From: Cheiracanthium punctorium
Taxonomy: Eukaryota; Arthropoda; Arachnida; Araneae; Cheiracanthiidae
Length of the DNA stretch: 64,000 nt
Direction: 5' to 3'
NCBI GenBank assembly: GCA_038373885.1
Contig: JAWZYV010002491.1
Coordinates: 248,001-312,000 of the forward strand
Positions 34,676-45,055 of this stretch are shown piece by piece. Position 1 is the first letter of the stretch; each line of letters begins with the position of its first letter. The notes under the pieces were generated by a model that saw nothing but the letters and a program-made list of their open reading frames with translations, ran no database searches and was not told where the DNA came from. A program made the position numbers and the translations under genes.

Positions 34676-35604
34676 TGTTACGAATTTTCGGGGTAACCCG
34701 CTGCTCTGGGGCTTAAAATGGTTTAAAATTCGTATTCTACGCTTCAAATAGATAAATTTTGCTTTTTGTTGCATCAAAATCGGCCAATTAGAACCGGAGA
34801 TTTGTAGGTTTCGGTTTGCCATTGTTTTTCAATGGAGGTTCTAGAAAACTCGAGAAATATTGGTCCTAGAGCTTAGATCTCTTCACATTTGGGGACTTAT
34901 TTTTGGCGCCAAATTTGGCGATATTTCGCCATAAGTCGCCAAGCTTGGCGACTTTTTGGTCATTTTGCGCGATTTTCCTGGAAGTTGTTTTTCCTGCATT
35001 AAAAACGCATAATAACCTAACATTTCTCTTCTATGACGTAATCAAAATTCACCCTTTATGTAGAACCCTCGAGAAATTGACTTATCTGGAAACTTCTTGT
35101 ACTTTCTGCGTCGGCTATTTATAGAAGCGCGCGACGCCCCGACAGTTGAGAGTGAGTTGAACGCCCAGTGTAAGAGAGCGCGTATTGTGAAAGCTCTCTC
35201 AGCGAGTACGCTTGCTCTGTGACTTGATAGTGCTGTAGCAGCTGTGTTTTGGCTTGCTTTTATGAAGCTGTTTTTAAAGTGCTGTGTGTAAATTCTTGAT
35301 TGCTGAGTCTTGAGAGACTATTAGGGTTATCTCTCGTATATTTTCACTGAATTTTTGCCTGTGAAAGTGACTTATTTTGTGTGAGAAATACAGCATTTGT
35401 GAGAGCTTCTGATCTAAGCGGATTGTTAAAAGCACGTTACTGCTAGATTGTGCTTGTGAATTGTGTACAGCTGATTGTTCTACAAAGTTCTAGAAGCAAT
35501 AAAGTTTGTGTTCCATCCTGACAAGTGACTTTTTACTTGAACTTTTTACACCAACTGGACTTTAGAACGACGAACCCCAGGAGTAGCAGAGTAATTCCGC
35601 AACA
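34676..35604 (+). repeat. 5' LTR
   Basis: Starts tgttacgaattttcgggg, ends attccgcaaca. U3 holds a perfect 20-bp palindrome, AGTCGCCAAGCTTGGCGACT, at 34934-34953, next to a GGCGCC palindrome. A TATA-like tatttata is at 35116-35123. An AATAAA at 35498-35503 would direct polyadenylation. Confidence 0.95.
35116..35123 (+). promoter_or_regulatory. LTR TATA-like promoter element
   Basis: TATTTATA sits in a GC-richer stretch. Transcription would then start near 35145-35150 (gacagttgagag), which places U3 upstream and leaves R-U5 of about 450 bp. The equivalent TATTTATA is kept in the 3' LTR at about 41318. Confidence 0.5.
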
Positions 35605-35606
35605 TT

Positions 35607-35624
35607 TGGTGTCAGAATCGGGGT
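35607..35624 (+). other. Primer binding site, tRNA-Leu type
   Basis: TGGTGTCAGAA, three bases after the LTR end, is complementary to a tRNA 3' end TTCTGACACCA. Leucine tRNAs commonly carry TTCTGACA plus CCA. The following bases match less well, so the isoacceptor is not certain. Confidence 0.65.
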
Positions 35625-35653
35625 TCTAAAGAAAGACTTTAATTTTCCAGTTT

Positions 35654-35872
35654 ATGGTTTTGACTAGACGAAAAATGGAAGGACAACTTCAAAAGCTCAT
35701 GAATATGATGCAGGAAATGAAATCCGGACAAGTCGAGATGAAAGCCGGACAAGACGAGATGAAAGCCGGACAAGAAGAGATGAAGCCGGACAGACGATTT
35801 AGAGAAGAAAATTGTAGCCGGACAAGTCGAGACGAAAACCGGATTGGAGGAATTAAAGGCTGCACACAATGA
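35654..35872 (+). pseudogene. N-terminal gag segment, out of frame with gag-pol
   Basis: Begins MVLTRRKMEGQLQKLMNM and continues with repeats of the type MKAGQxE, a heptad-like coiled coil. The same repeat style continues in the main frame after 35844 (for example MKTGLEELRAAHDEM). The frame is lost near 35785-35800, where single A residues are missing from two short A runs relative to neighbouring repeats. The natural start is probably this ATG, so the element's gag is damaged here. Programmed frameshifting is an alternative but less likely. Confidence 0.6.
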
Positions 35873-38800
35873 AATGAAAACCGGATTGGAGGAGTTAAGA
35901 GCCGCACACGACGAGATGAAATCAGGACTGGAGCGGAAAATAGAAGCCGGGCTAGAAGAAATGAAATCCGGACTGGAGAGAGTAGATACAAATCAAGAAA
36001 ATATGGAGAAGAGAATGTCGCTCCTGGAAGAAAGTCAAGCGAAATGCGAGGAAAGAATTGAGGAAAAGATCGATCACAAGTTAGAAGAAAAACTGGACAG
36101 TCTAGTAAAGCTGGGAAAGGTACCAGAAAACATCAAGTTGTCGTCACGCCGCCCAACAGTGAAACCAACGACCTATGATGGAAAGACTCCCTGGGAAGCT
36201 TACAAGACCCAATTCTTGATCGTCGCCAAAGCCAATGGTTGGAGCGAGTCCGAGAAAGCGGACCAACTGGCCGCTTCCCTTAGCGGAGACGCAATTAATG
36301 TACTACAAACCATCGGGGCGACAAAGATAGGAGATTTTGACGCACTTACAAGTGCCCTGGAGATGAAATTCGGAGAGAAGTGCCAGAAAGAATATAGTAG
36401 AATACAACTTAAGTCAAGGATGCAAAGACCTGGCGAGACCCTCCAAGAGCTGGCTTCCGACATAGATAGGCTGTGTCATCTAGCCTATGGCAGTTATCCA
36501 GATAACGTTCGAGAAGAAGTTGCAGTGCAACATTTTATTGAAGGCCTCTTGGACTCTGAAATTCAGAAAGCATTGATCTTGGCGGATTATAAAGATCTCA
36601 GGTCCGCCCTCGTATTCGCTATGAAGCTAGAGGCAGCTCAGCTGGCCGTAAGAAAAGAGCGGCATAATGTTAGAGCTGTGTCATTCCAGGAGCCTACGGA
36701 TGGAGAAATGGAGAGATTAGAGAATAAATTAAAGACCCTGGAAAATCTTGTGGAACGACAAGAACAATCAGAGCCAAGAAAAGTGAAATGTTGGAGGTGC
36801 AACAGCGAGGGGCATTTACGAAAATACTGTGACGTACAAAAGAACTCTCGTCGTAAAGTTCGCAGTTATCAATGCACCAGAGAAGCCCATGAAGGAAGAC
36901 AGAAAAGAGACGACTTTCAGGAACAGAGGCTGAGGGATATTCAAAAGCCTCGTTTGAAAGTCTTACAGATTTCATCAGTGAATGGCGGCAGTAATGGACT
37001 CTTCGTTCTGGGATACGTTAATGGTTCCCCATGCCACATGGTGATTGATACTGGAGCGAACGTAACCATCATAAGGACGGATCTGGCCAAGAAATTAAAT
37101 TTGAAGATTTTCTGGACTCCGCCCTCGCTGACCCTCCAGACTGTGACAGGTGACAAGATCGAAGTGGGCGGAAAAGCGCAAGTAGAAATCACGTTTGGAA
37201 ATGCCAGATACGACCATGTGGTATATGTCGCCAATATTACAGACTCTTTTATTCTCGGACTCGACTTTTTAAAATCGCACAAATTTAACTTGGACTTTAA
37301 GAATAATGAGCTTCGTTCAGACTCAGAAGAAATAGCTGCGTTCGATATTAAAAATGAAACTATTTTACCTTTTCAGCAAATAATAGCCCAGACTGATATC
37401 ACTCTACCTCCCAGAACTGATTCAATAATTTCTGGAACAGTAAAAGAAAGCAATAAGTTCCGTTTTGGATTAATCGAACACCCAAACAATAGTGATTCCG
37501 TCAGAGGAGTACTTGTGGGAGCAACACTTGTGGACTTGTCGAGAACAGAAATTCCAGTTAGAGTAGCAAATGTGACGGACAAGTCGAAGGTGATAAAGAA
37601 AAATGAAGTGTTGGCGACATGCACTCCTGTTACCTGCATTAATAAGAACATCAGCCAAACGACAGCTAAATCTTCCGAGTGCCTGACGAAGGAATTAATA
37701 CAAGACGTGGAGTTAACGGCAGAACAGAGAAGCGCTGCGGAGAAAGTAATAGCTGAATTTGAAGACCTCTTCTCCCGAACTTCGGGTGACTTTGGCCGTA
37801 CGAGCTTAACTCAACACAGGATAGATACAGGCAGCCATTCTCCCATCAAGCAACATCCTAGGCGGCTGCCGTTTGCTAAGCAAGAAGAGGTGAGCAGACT
37901 TTTAGAGGAGATGCAGCGTGATGACGTCATCGAGCCATCGACTAGTCCCTGGGCCTCGCCAATTGTTTTGGTCCGGAAGAAGGATGGTTCCACCCGGTTC
38001 TGTGTTGACTACAGACGTCTGAATGACATTACCAAGAAAGACAGCTACCCTCTTCCCAGGATAGACGACACATTGGACACTTTATCGGGAAATGAATGGT
38101 TCTCCACTCTGGATCTCAAGAGTGGCTACTGGCAAGTAGAAATTCATCCCGACGACCGTGAAAAGACTGCGTTCACCACGGGACAAGGATTATGGCAGTT
38201 CAAAGTTATGCCTTTTGGACTCTGCAACGCACCTGCTACATTCGAGCGTCTAATGGAGACAGTGTTGAGAGGACTTTCCTACGAAGCATGTCTCGTTTAT
38301 TTGGACGATATCATCATCGTCGGAAGGACTTTCGAAGAGCATCTCGAGAACATTCGAAAGGTACTGCAGAAACTAAAAGAGGCAAACTTGAAACTAAGTC
38401 CATCGAAGTGCAATTTGTTTCGTCGGGAAGTACGTTACCTCGGGCACATAATATCCGCCCACGGAGTCCGAACCGATCCCGAAAAGACGTCCGCAGTCCA
38501 AAACTGGAGTCGTCCCGAGAATATCCATGACTTAAGAAGTTTTCTCGGTCTGTGTACTTACTATCGAAAATTCGTGAAGGGCTTTTCTCAAATTGCAAGA
38601 CCTCTTCACAAATTGACCGAGACTGGACAGAAATTTCTATGGACTGAGGAATGTGAGGACGCATTCAACGAACTGAAGACGGCTTTAACATCTTCGCCGA
38701 TCCTGTCCTATCCTCACCCTGACAAGCCATTTATCCTGGACACAGACGCAAGTAAGGAGAGTGTTGGAGCAGTTTTGTCCCAGGAGATAGATGGCCAAGA

Positions 38801-40496
38801 ACACGTCATTGCTTACTGGAGCAAATGCCTTTCAAAGGCAGAACGTAACTATTGTGTTACGAGAAAGGAACTTCTTGCTATCATTAAAGCCGTGGAGCAC
38901 TTCCATCATTACCTGTACGGCCGAAAGTTCCTGCTCCGAACGGACCATGCCTCTTTAACCTGGCTTCTAAATTTCAAGAATCCAGAGGGCCAAATAGCCA
39001 GGTGGATACAGCGATTACAAGAATATGACATCGAGATACGTCATCGGAAAGGGTCATCTCATGGAAATGCAGATGCTTTGTCGAGAAGGCCCTGCATAGA
39101 CAGTTGTCGCTATTGCTCCAGGGCAGAGAAAAATTACGATCTGAAACATCCCGTTGTCCGCCAAGTTACATCATCGGCATCATCTCAAGATCCCTGGAGT
39201 GACGAAAATGTTCGGGCGGACCAATTAGCAGACAGCGACATCAAACCTATTGTGGAATTTATGGAAAAATCCAGCGCTAAGCCCAGTTGGCAAGAAATAT
39301 CATCTTACAGTCCGGCAACAAAACAGTACTGGGCTTTATGGGATTCGCTTCGCCTGAGAAATGGAGTCCTGTATCGTAAATGGGAGTCGGACGACGGCAA
39401 GATGCTCCGATGGCAGTTAGTACTCCCTCGTTCGAGGATTCCGAAGGTTCTAGAAGAACTTCATAATGGCTTAACTGGAGGCCATTTTGGCGTAATGAAG
39501 ACCCTGCAGAAAGTTCGCGAGCGCTTCTACTGGGCTAGGGCTCGAGGCGATGTCGAAAAGTGGTGTCAAGCTTGTGACGACTGTGCTGCCCGTAAAGGCC
39601 CGAAGAAACGAAGCCGTGGTAAACTACATCGTTACAATGTAGGAGCGCCTTTCGAGAGAATTGCCCTCGACATCTTGGGACCTCTTCCGCGAACTTCGGA
39701 TGGCAACAAATACATCCTAGTTGTCATTGACTATTTCTCTAAATGGCCCGAAGCGTTTCCTATTCCTGATCAAGAAGCTACGACCGTAGCAGAGGTACTG
39801 GTGCAAGAATGGATTTCCAGATATGGAACCCCTCTGCAACTTCATTCCGACCAAGGAACGAACTTTACCTCTGCAGTTTTTAAAGGACTATGTCAACTTC
39901 TCGGAATAGACAAAACCCAGACTACGCCTTTACACCCACAATCCGACGGCATGGTGGAGAGGTTCAATCGCACAATTTTGAACAACCTCTCGCTCCTGGT
40001 ATCTAGGAATCAAGAGGACTGGGACAAGAAACTCCCCCTCTTCCTGCTGGCCTATAGGAGTGCCGTCCATGAGACTACCGGCTTCACACCTTCCCAGATG
40101 CTGTTCGGCAGAGATCTTCGTCTTCCCGCCGATCTAGTGTTCGGCCGCCCTCCAGATGCGCCTTCATCGCCAGAAGAGTACGTGGAAAATCTTCGGGCAC
40201 GGTTTGAAGACGTGCATAATTTTGCTCGGGAGCGGATCAACCTGAACACGGAAAAGATGAAGACTCGCTACGACACGAAGGCTACGGGACACGAGTTCAA
40301 CGCAGGTGACAAAGTTTGGCTATGGAATCCTACTCGACGGAAAGGCCTGTCTCCCAAGCTGCAATCGCCGTGGGACGGTCCTTACACAGTCCTAAACCGG
40401 CTGAATGACGTCATCGTCCGGATTCGTAAGTCACCAAACTCGAAGCCAAGAGTTGTATATTACGATCGGCTAGCCATCTACTGCGGTTGTAATTAG
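35844..40496 (+). CDS. Gag-pol polyprotein of the Ty3/gypsy retrotransposon
   Basis: 1550 codons with no internal stop, ending TAG 40494-40496. Residues 1-70 are coiled-coil repeats. About 108-240 is the retrotransposon gag domain (PTTYDGKTPWEAYKTQFL). C316-C319-H324-C329 is a CCHC zinc knuckle (CWRCNSEGHLRKYC). The aspartic protease active site is D402-T-G-A. RT spans about 680-860 with YLDD at 819-822. RNase H begins with FILDTDAS near 964. The integrase zinc finger is H1207, H1214 and C1241-C1244-C1247. The integrase triad is D1276, D1336, E1372 (35 residues between the last two). A GPY/F-like DGPY is at 1511-1514. I see no chromodomain. Enzyme motifs are all intact; only the gag start upstream is shifted. 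It would copy the element's RNA to DNA and integrate it. Confidence 0.96.
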   Translation: MEELKAAHNEMKTGLEELRAAHDEMKSGLERKIEAGLEEMKSGLERVDTNQENMEKRMSLLEESQAKCEERIEEKIDHKLEEKLDSLVKLGKVPENIKLSSRRPTVKPTTYDGKTPWEAYKTQFLIVAKANGWSESEKADQLAASLSGDAINVLQTIGATKIGDFDALTSALEMKFGEKCQKEYSRIQLKSRMQRPGETLQELASDIDRLCHLAYGSYPDNVREEVAVQHFIEGLLDSEIQKALILADYKDLRSALVFAMKLEAAQLAVRKERHNVRAVSFQEPTDGEMERLENKLKTLENLVERQEQSEPRKVKCWRCNSEGHLRKYCDVQKNSRRKVRSYQCTREAHEGRQKRDDFQEQRLRDIQKPRLKVLQISSVNGGSNGLFVLGYVNGSPCHMVIDTGANVTIIRTDLAKKLNLKIFWTPPSLTLQTVTGDKIEVGGKAQVEITFGNARYDHVVYVANITDSFILGLDFLKSHKFNLDFKNNELRSDSEEIAAFDIKNETILPFQQIIAQTDITLPPRTDSIISGTVKESNKFRFGLIEHPNNSDSVRGVLVGATLVDLSRTEIPVRVANVTDKSKVIKKNEVLATCTPVTCINKNISQTTAKSSECLTKELIQDVELTAEQRSAAEKVIAEFEDLFSRTSGDFGRTSLTQHRIDTGSHSPIKQHPRRLPFAKQEEVSRLLEEMQRDDVIEPSTSPWASPIVLVRKKDGSTRFCVDYRRLNDITKKDSYPLPRIDDTLDTLSGNEWFSTLDLKSGYWQVEIHPDDREKTAFTTGQGLWQFKVMPFGLCNAPATFERLMETVLRGLSYEACLVYLDDIIIVGRTFEEHLENIRKVLQKLKEANLKLSPSKCNLFRREVRYLGHIISAHGVRTDPEKTSAVQNWSRPENIHDLRSFLGLCTYYRKFVKGFSQIARPLHKLTETGQKFLWTEECEDAFNELKTALTSSPILSYPHPDKPFILDTDASKESVGAVLSQEIDGQEHVIAYWSKCLSKAERNYCVTRKELLAIIKAVEHFHHYLYGRKFLLRTDHASLTWLLNFKNPEGQIARWIQRLQEYDIEIRHRKGSSHGNADALSRRPCIDSCRYCSRAEKNYDLKHPVVRQVTSSASSQDPWSDENVRADQLADSDIKPIVEFMEKSSAKPSWQEISSYSPATKQYWALWDSLRLRNGVLYRKWESDDGKMLRWQLVLPRSRIPKVLEELHNGLTGGHFGVMKTLQKVRERFYWARARGDVEKWCQACDDCAARKGPKKRSRGKLHRYNVGAPFERIALDILGPLPRTSDGNKYILVVIDYFSKWPEAFPIPDQEATTVAEVLVQEWISRYGTPLQLHSDQGTNFTSAVFKGLCQLLGIDKTQTTPLHPQSDGMVERFNRTILNNLSLLVSRNQEDWDKKLPLFLLAYRSAVHETTGFTPSQMLFGRDLRLPADLVFGRPPDAPSSPEEYVENLRARFEDVHNFARERINLNTEKMKTRYDTKATGHEFNAGDKVWLWNPTRRKGLSPKLQSPWDGPYTVLNRLNDVIVRIRKSPNSKPRVVYYDRLAIYCGCN

Positions 40497-40854
40497 CTCA
40501 GACCATGGTCACTATGGCGTAATTCCTCTTTTCTTTCCTCTGTCATTTCTTTCCTGTCTTTCCCTTCTCTTCCTCTTTCTTTAACTCTCTTTCACTCACT
40601 ACTTACGCCATGTTTAGTGTACATATTTGTAATATATTGGTTTTTATTAATGTGTATTTGTTTATTACATTGATTACTTATTAGTGTAATTGTTTATTAT
40701 GTCTATTATTTATTTATTAGAGTGTATTTGCTTACTGTGTTTATTGATTATTTGCTTAAATTATGTTGTTAAGATTTGGTTAACGGTTTGGACACTGTGT
40801 ATATTTGTGTGACCTCCTAACTGGGGATTGTACTGCCCGGGACGTGCAGTCCTT
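40497..40854 (+). other. 3' non-coding region of the retrotransposon
   Basis: A long pyrimidine-rich stretch (about 40525-40600) is followed by short repeats of the type gtgtatttgtttatta. No env-like ORF. Confidence 0.7.
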
Positions 40855-40867
40855 GGGAAGGGGGCAA
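40855..40867 (+). other. Polypurine tract
   Basis: GGGAAGGGGGCAA directly precedes the TGTTACG start of the 3' LTR. This is the expected primer for plus-strand DNA synthesis. Confidence 0.8.
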
Positions 40868-41801
40868 TGTTACGAATTTTCGGGGCAACCCGCTGCTCTG
40901 GGGCTTAAAATGGTTTAAAATTCGTATTCTACGCTTCAAATAGATAAATTTTGCTTTTTGTTGCATCAAAATCGGCCAATTAGAACCGGAGATATGGAGG
41001 TTTCGGTTTGCCATTGTTTTTCAATGGAGGTTCTAGAAAACTCGAGAAATATTGGTCCTAGAGCTTAGATCTCTTCACATTTGGGGACTTATTTTTGGCG
41101 CCAAATTTGGCGATATTTCGCCAAAAGTCGCCAAGCTTGGCGACTTTTTGGTCATTTGGCGCGATTTTCCAATGGGCCTGGAAGTTGTTTTTCCTGCATT
41201 AAAAACGCATAATAACCTAACATTTCTCTTCTATGACGTAATCAAAATTCACGCTTTATGTAGAACCCTCGAGAAATTGACTTTTCTGGAAACTTCTTGT
41301 ACTTTCTGCGTCGGCTATTTATAGAAGCGCGCGTCGCCCCGACAGTTGAGAGTGAGTTGAACGCCAGTGTGAGAGAGCGCGTATTGTGAAAGCTCTCAGC
41401 GTGTACGCTTGCTCTGTGACTTGATAGTGCTATAGCAGCTGTGTTTTGGCTTGCTTTTATGAAGCTGTTTTTAAAGTGCTGTGTGTAAATTCTTGATTGC
41501 TGAGTCTTGAGAGACTATTAGTGTTATCTCTCGAATATTTTCACTGAATTTTTGCCTGTGAAAGTGACTTATTTTGTGTGAGAAATACAGCATTTGTGAG
41601 AGCTTCTGATCTAAGCGGATTGTTAAAAGCACGTTACTGCTAGATTGTGCTTGTGAATTGTGTACAGCTGATTGTTCTACAAAGTTCTAGAAGCAATAAT
41701 GTTTGTATTCCATCCTGACAAGTGACTTTTTACTTGAACTTTTTACACCAACTGGACTTTAGAACGACGAACCCCAGGAGTAGCAGAGTAATTCCGAAAC
41801 A
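40868..41801 (+). repeat. 3' LTR
   Basis: Same ends as the 5' LTR (tgttacga...gaaaca). It has about 15-18 substitutions and a few small indels relative to it, including an 8-base aatgggcc-type difference near 41172. The poly(A) signal reads AATAAT at 41695-41700 instead of AATAAA. The 20-bp U3 palindrome is unchanged. Confidence 0.95.
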
Positions 41802-42172
41802 ATATTTAACTTCCGTACAACCCCTGAATTGCGATCATCCGACTTATTTTTTTTCCCTTCGAAAGTATTGAAAAGTGGTTTAAGTCAGCAAATTTTAATC
41901 TTCATGTCTTTGACACTTTTAAAATATAATGCTGAAATTTTGGGCTTTAACTCAGTTGCGTATGGGGCACATTTTACTAATTGGGAATTCTTTTCTTCGT
42001 GGTCGTGAACAAATTAAAAATGCATAACTTTTTGAAAATTAACAAGAGAATTTTTTCTTAACGAAGTCTTATTCGCGACCTTATTTTGAACGTATTTTCA
42101 CTTTACATCGCATACTTATCTCTAATACATAAAGAATTAAATCACGTTATCACATTTTCCGGACACCCTGTA

Positions 42173-43620
42173 TATGTATTAGACACAATGGCGGCTCCTC
42201 TCTTTCAGTACATGAGCGCGTGAACCCCGAAAGGAAAAACGATAAACACACTTACCAGGTATGTTTGCCAATAAACACACTAACAAATTAAATTAAAAAT
42301 TTATTAAGTGTACTTCTAGATTTTTCTGAATTTAAAACGTGAGTTTTATTCCCCCTCCCACCCCACTGTTATTAAATACGCTTACTATAGCTAACGCGCA
42401 GTAGGGTAGGTTACGAAAGCACAGTCTTTAATCGATCGCAATCTTAAAATTTTCCTTCTGAACCGCACTGTGAGAATAGAAGCGGAGAGAGTTGAGAAGA
42501 AGCGTCACTGCTGGTATCATGCCGCTCGCACATTTTCGGTGTGCATCGGCCATGTTTTTTTTTTTTTTTTTTTTTTTTTGTTATCTCTTCCGGATTTTCC
42601 ATTGGATTATGACGCTCGGTTAATTAATCAATTTTTATTTCATTTTCTTATCATTTACTTTATCAATGTCATTTTTAACTGCACTATATTTTTTTACAAA
42701 CTAGTGTTAATGATTAAGGCGGGAGTGAAAGATGTGTTTCGGAGCTAAAGCCATGATATTTTTCAATATTGTCCTTTGAAAAAAAATTGAAATAAAAGAA
42801 ATCAAGAAAACACCTTTGTTAAAACTTATCTTGGTGACGAAATGCAAGACCAAATATTACTTGTTTTCTTTCAGTTGCGTGCATTGTTTTCCTTTATCTG
42901 CTGGAAACGCAAATATATTTTAATTTGTAAGGTGCGTCGTATCTGCATATTTAATATTCGAATTTTGTTTTGTGAACTTCCATTTAAATAACCCACGAGC
43001 CGTCACTGACTAGACAGTTACTATTTTTATAGTTATATAATAATAATTATCCTGGAATAACGATTTCAAATTTCTCTAACAACAGAAAAAGAAATAGTAA
43101 TTTGATCCATTACTGTGCAGTTATTTCTAAAGATTTTGAGGTGCTTGAATAACTTGGTCTACAAATATTATAAATGTAATAATTGTAGACCATCCTACCA
43201 TCATTCTGCAGACGTTTCGAGATCTTTTACCAAATAATACACACGTGATGAAAAAACTTCTAAAAACATTTTAAAAATAAAGAATAGCTTGCAAAATTTA
43301 GAGAATTTCGTTTTTTAGCGTCCTTTGTTAACATTACAAAATTTATTAAATAATAAAATAGAAACTAATTTTTCTGAAAGGAATTATTAGAAAACAGAAT
43401 CCCTAACTGAAAGTTTATAAACCAAGGTTTGGGGTTTATTTTTGGGTGTATAGATCAAAGCGAGGTGCTAATTAAGGAAAAACGATGTTGTAGAAATGCA
43501 TAAGCAGCATGAAATGGCATTATTCTTTTAGCGTAAAACTTAATTACATTTCAAATAAACTATTTGCGATACATTAATAAATATTTAATCTACTGTGGTT
43601 GAAAGTACTGTGTTACTGGT
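42173..43620. other. AT-rich DNA without a gene
   Basis: Contains a 25-base T run at 42555-42579. The 92-codon ORF around it is an artefact of that run. No repeat partner in the window. Confidence 0.5.
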
Positions 43621-43666
43621 GTTATAATCTGTAAATACTGTGGTGTCAAAATTTACAGATTATAAC
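43621..43666. repeat. Perfect 16-bp stem-loop
   Basis: GTTATAATCTGTAAAT and ATTTACAGATTATAAC flank a 14-base loop. No T run follows, and there is no flanking gene to regulate. Confidence 0.7.
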
Positions 43667-43801
43667 TAACCAATGTTAACATACCGTAATTTTCGGCGTC
43701 AAATACAGCAAAATTTCTGTGTCAGGTTCAAACAGATTGCTTCTTAGAAAAAAACTTTGAAAAGTATTCTGTTTACGAAACGCTATTAGTTGTATTCCCA
43801 G

Positions 43802-43977
43802 ACTTCCACACTTCTCCGGAAAATAATTAACCACTTTTTTCAAACAGTAATTTTTGGTTCAAATACGCCAAAACTTTGGTGCTATCAGTGTCGGCTTATT
43901 ACCATTTCAAAGTAATTTTTGAAGGAATTACTGTATGTAGAAAGTGGTTAATTATATTCCGGGGTCCTTGGAAACTC
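43802..43977. mobile_element. TA-MITE, GAGTTGCCAAC-like subtype, worn
   Basis: Left cttctccggaaaataattaa, right gttaattatattccggggtc, then ccttggaaactc. Core well kept, outer ends mutated. Confidence 0.7.
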
Positions 43978-45055
43978 TTGTGTTACGCTCTAGTTTTTAG
44001 GTATCTCGTCAATTTCAACTGATCAAATTGAAAATAACTGATGTCTCAACTTCCCGGAAAGCAGGAAACTTTATAACACATAAAAATGTGTATTGCCAAT
44101 GACCTATCAGGGAATATATACTGGTTAGGCATTAATGTATCTAAAAATAACTATGAGCATTAGTAAAATAATATTAAAAACCGTGTTTGAAAAAAATCAT
44201 GACTGGTGGTTTTTCAAGAAACAAGGCGTAATGGACTTTTTATCCATCCTGAAAATATTCTCATAGCAATGGTATTGGACGAAAGAAGGATTCTTTATCG
44301 TCTAACGAATTTTTGTGTTCTTTTCATTATGAAGCTATTTCAATCCAATTTTTTTGACATTAAAGGATCTTTGAATCCTAATATTTTGTGATTTGGTAAA
44401 ATCGTTCACCTTGGTGTTTACTCAATGCAGCAATTCTTTTTTAGGAGACACTCAACATGCTAGTGCAGAAAAGATATTTTTAAACTCATAATACAACTCA
44501 GTTTTTGAAAAATATGTAGCGTTGTTTAGTGATTTTTGTGCAGTTCATACGTCGTAATTTCCTAATACTACATTAGCGACGTCATAGAAACTAACCTATT
44601 CTATTTTAGATGATTTCCTTTACGTTTTTGTCCTTCATTTATCTTCTTACTGCTGGAAAGGTGAAAATAACTTTGATTTTACCTTCCAATAAAAGTAGAA
44701 ATATTTCATTTCAATATCAAAAATTATGAATAGATTTATGTAAGGATTTCAAGAGTAGTTTTAATTAATCAAATTAAATGTGTAGAATTGCAATTTTCTG
44801 TAGATCACTTTATCTCCTTGGAATTACATACATCTGTTACGGTTTAAAATATTTCCTTGTAGGTCTTTGTTTAATCGGTTTTTAGTTTAATTATCCTGTC
44901 TGTACAGTGAACAAGGCATTTTTTTGAAGCCACTTGATTGTTTTACGAAGATATGTTAATAAAAATGTAAAATCTCCAAATACGTGGCATTTATTACATT
45001 CCGGTATTTTTTTTTACCTATTTATTCACTTTTTGAAGAAAAAAAAATTAAGGTT
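43978..45055. other. No supported feature
   Basis: AT-rich. A 61-codon ORF at 44206-44391 contains LFIHPENILIAMVLDERR. This resembles the orphan transposase family of 4952-6690 (a segment just upstream of its DPEKHIRELA region), so a short relic of that element is possible at about 44200-44300. Confidence 0.35.

Larger units (their letters stand above)
34676..41801 (+). mobile_element. Ty3/gypsy LTR retrotransposon, near full length
   Basis: Two LTRs of 929 and 934 bp flank one gag-pol reading frame. The TSD is ATAT at 34672-34675 and 41802-41805. LTR termini are TG...CA. The primer site and polypurine tract are in the expected places. Domain order protease, RT, RNase H, integrase marks Ty3/gypsy. 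There is no env-like ORF in the 370 bp after pol. LTR divergence of roughly 2% by eye suggests a fairly recent insertion. Confidence 0.95.
34333..42170. mobile_element. Long-TIR element (CAGGGTGT ends) split by the gypsy insertion
   Basis: TA|cagggtgttccaaaaag at 34331 and tttccggacaccctg|TA at 42171. The two arms stay inverted for about 300 bp. For example, left taagactccgttaagaaaa and cccaattagtaaaatg reappear inverted at about 42060 and 41970. Without the gypsy insert the element is about 710 bp, almost all TIR, with no gene. It behaves like a foldback element or a TA-targeting MITE. Confidence 0.82.

Noticed and set aside
40497..40867. Envelope gene after pol, which would make the gypsy element an errantivirus
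   Set aside because: The region is 370 bp, pyrimidine-rich and AT-rich, with no ORF.
43621..43666. Stem-loop as a transcription terminator or microRNA
   Set aside because: A 16-bp stem is too short for a typical animal microRNA precursor, and no gene ends nearby.
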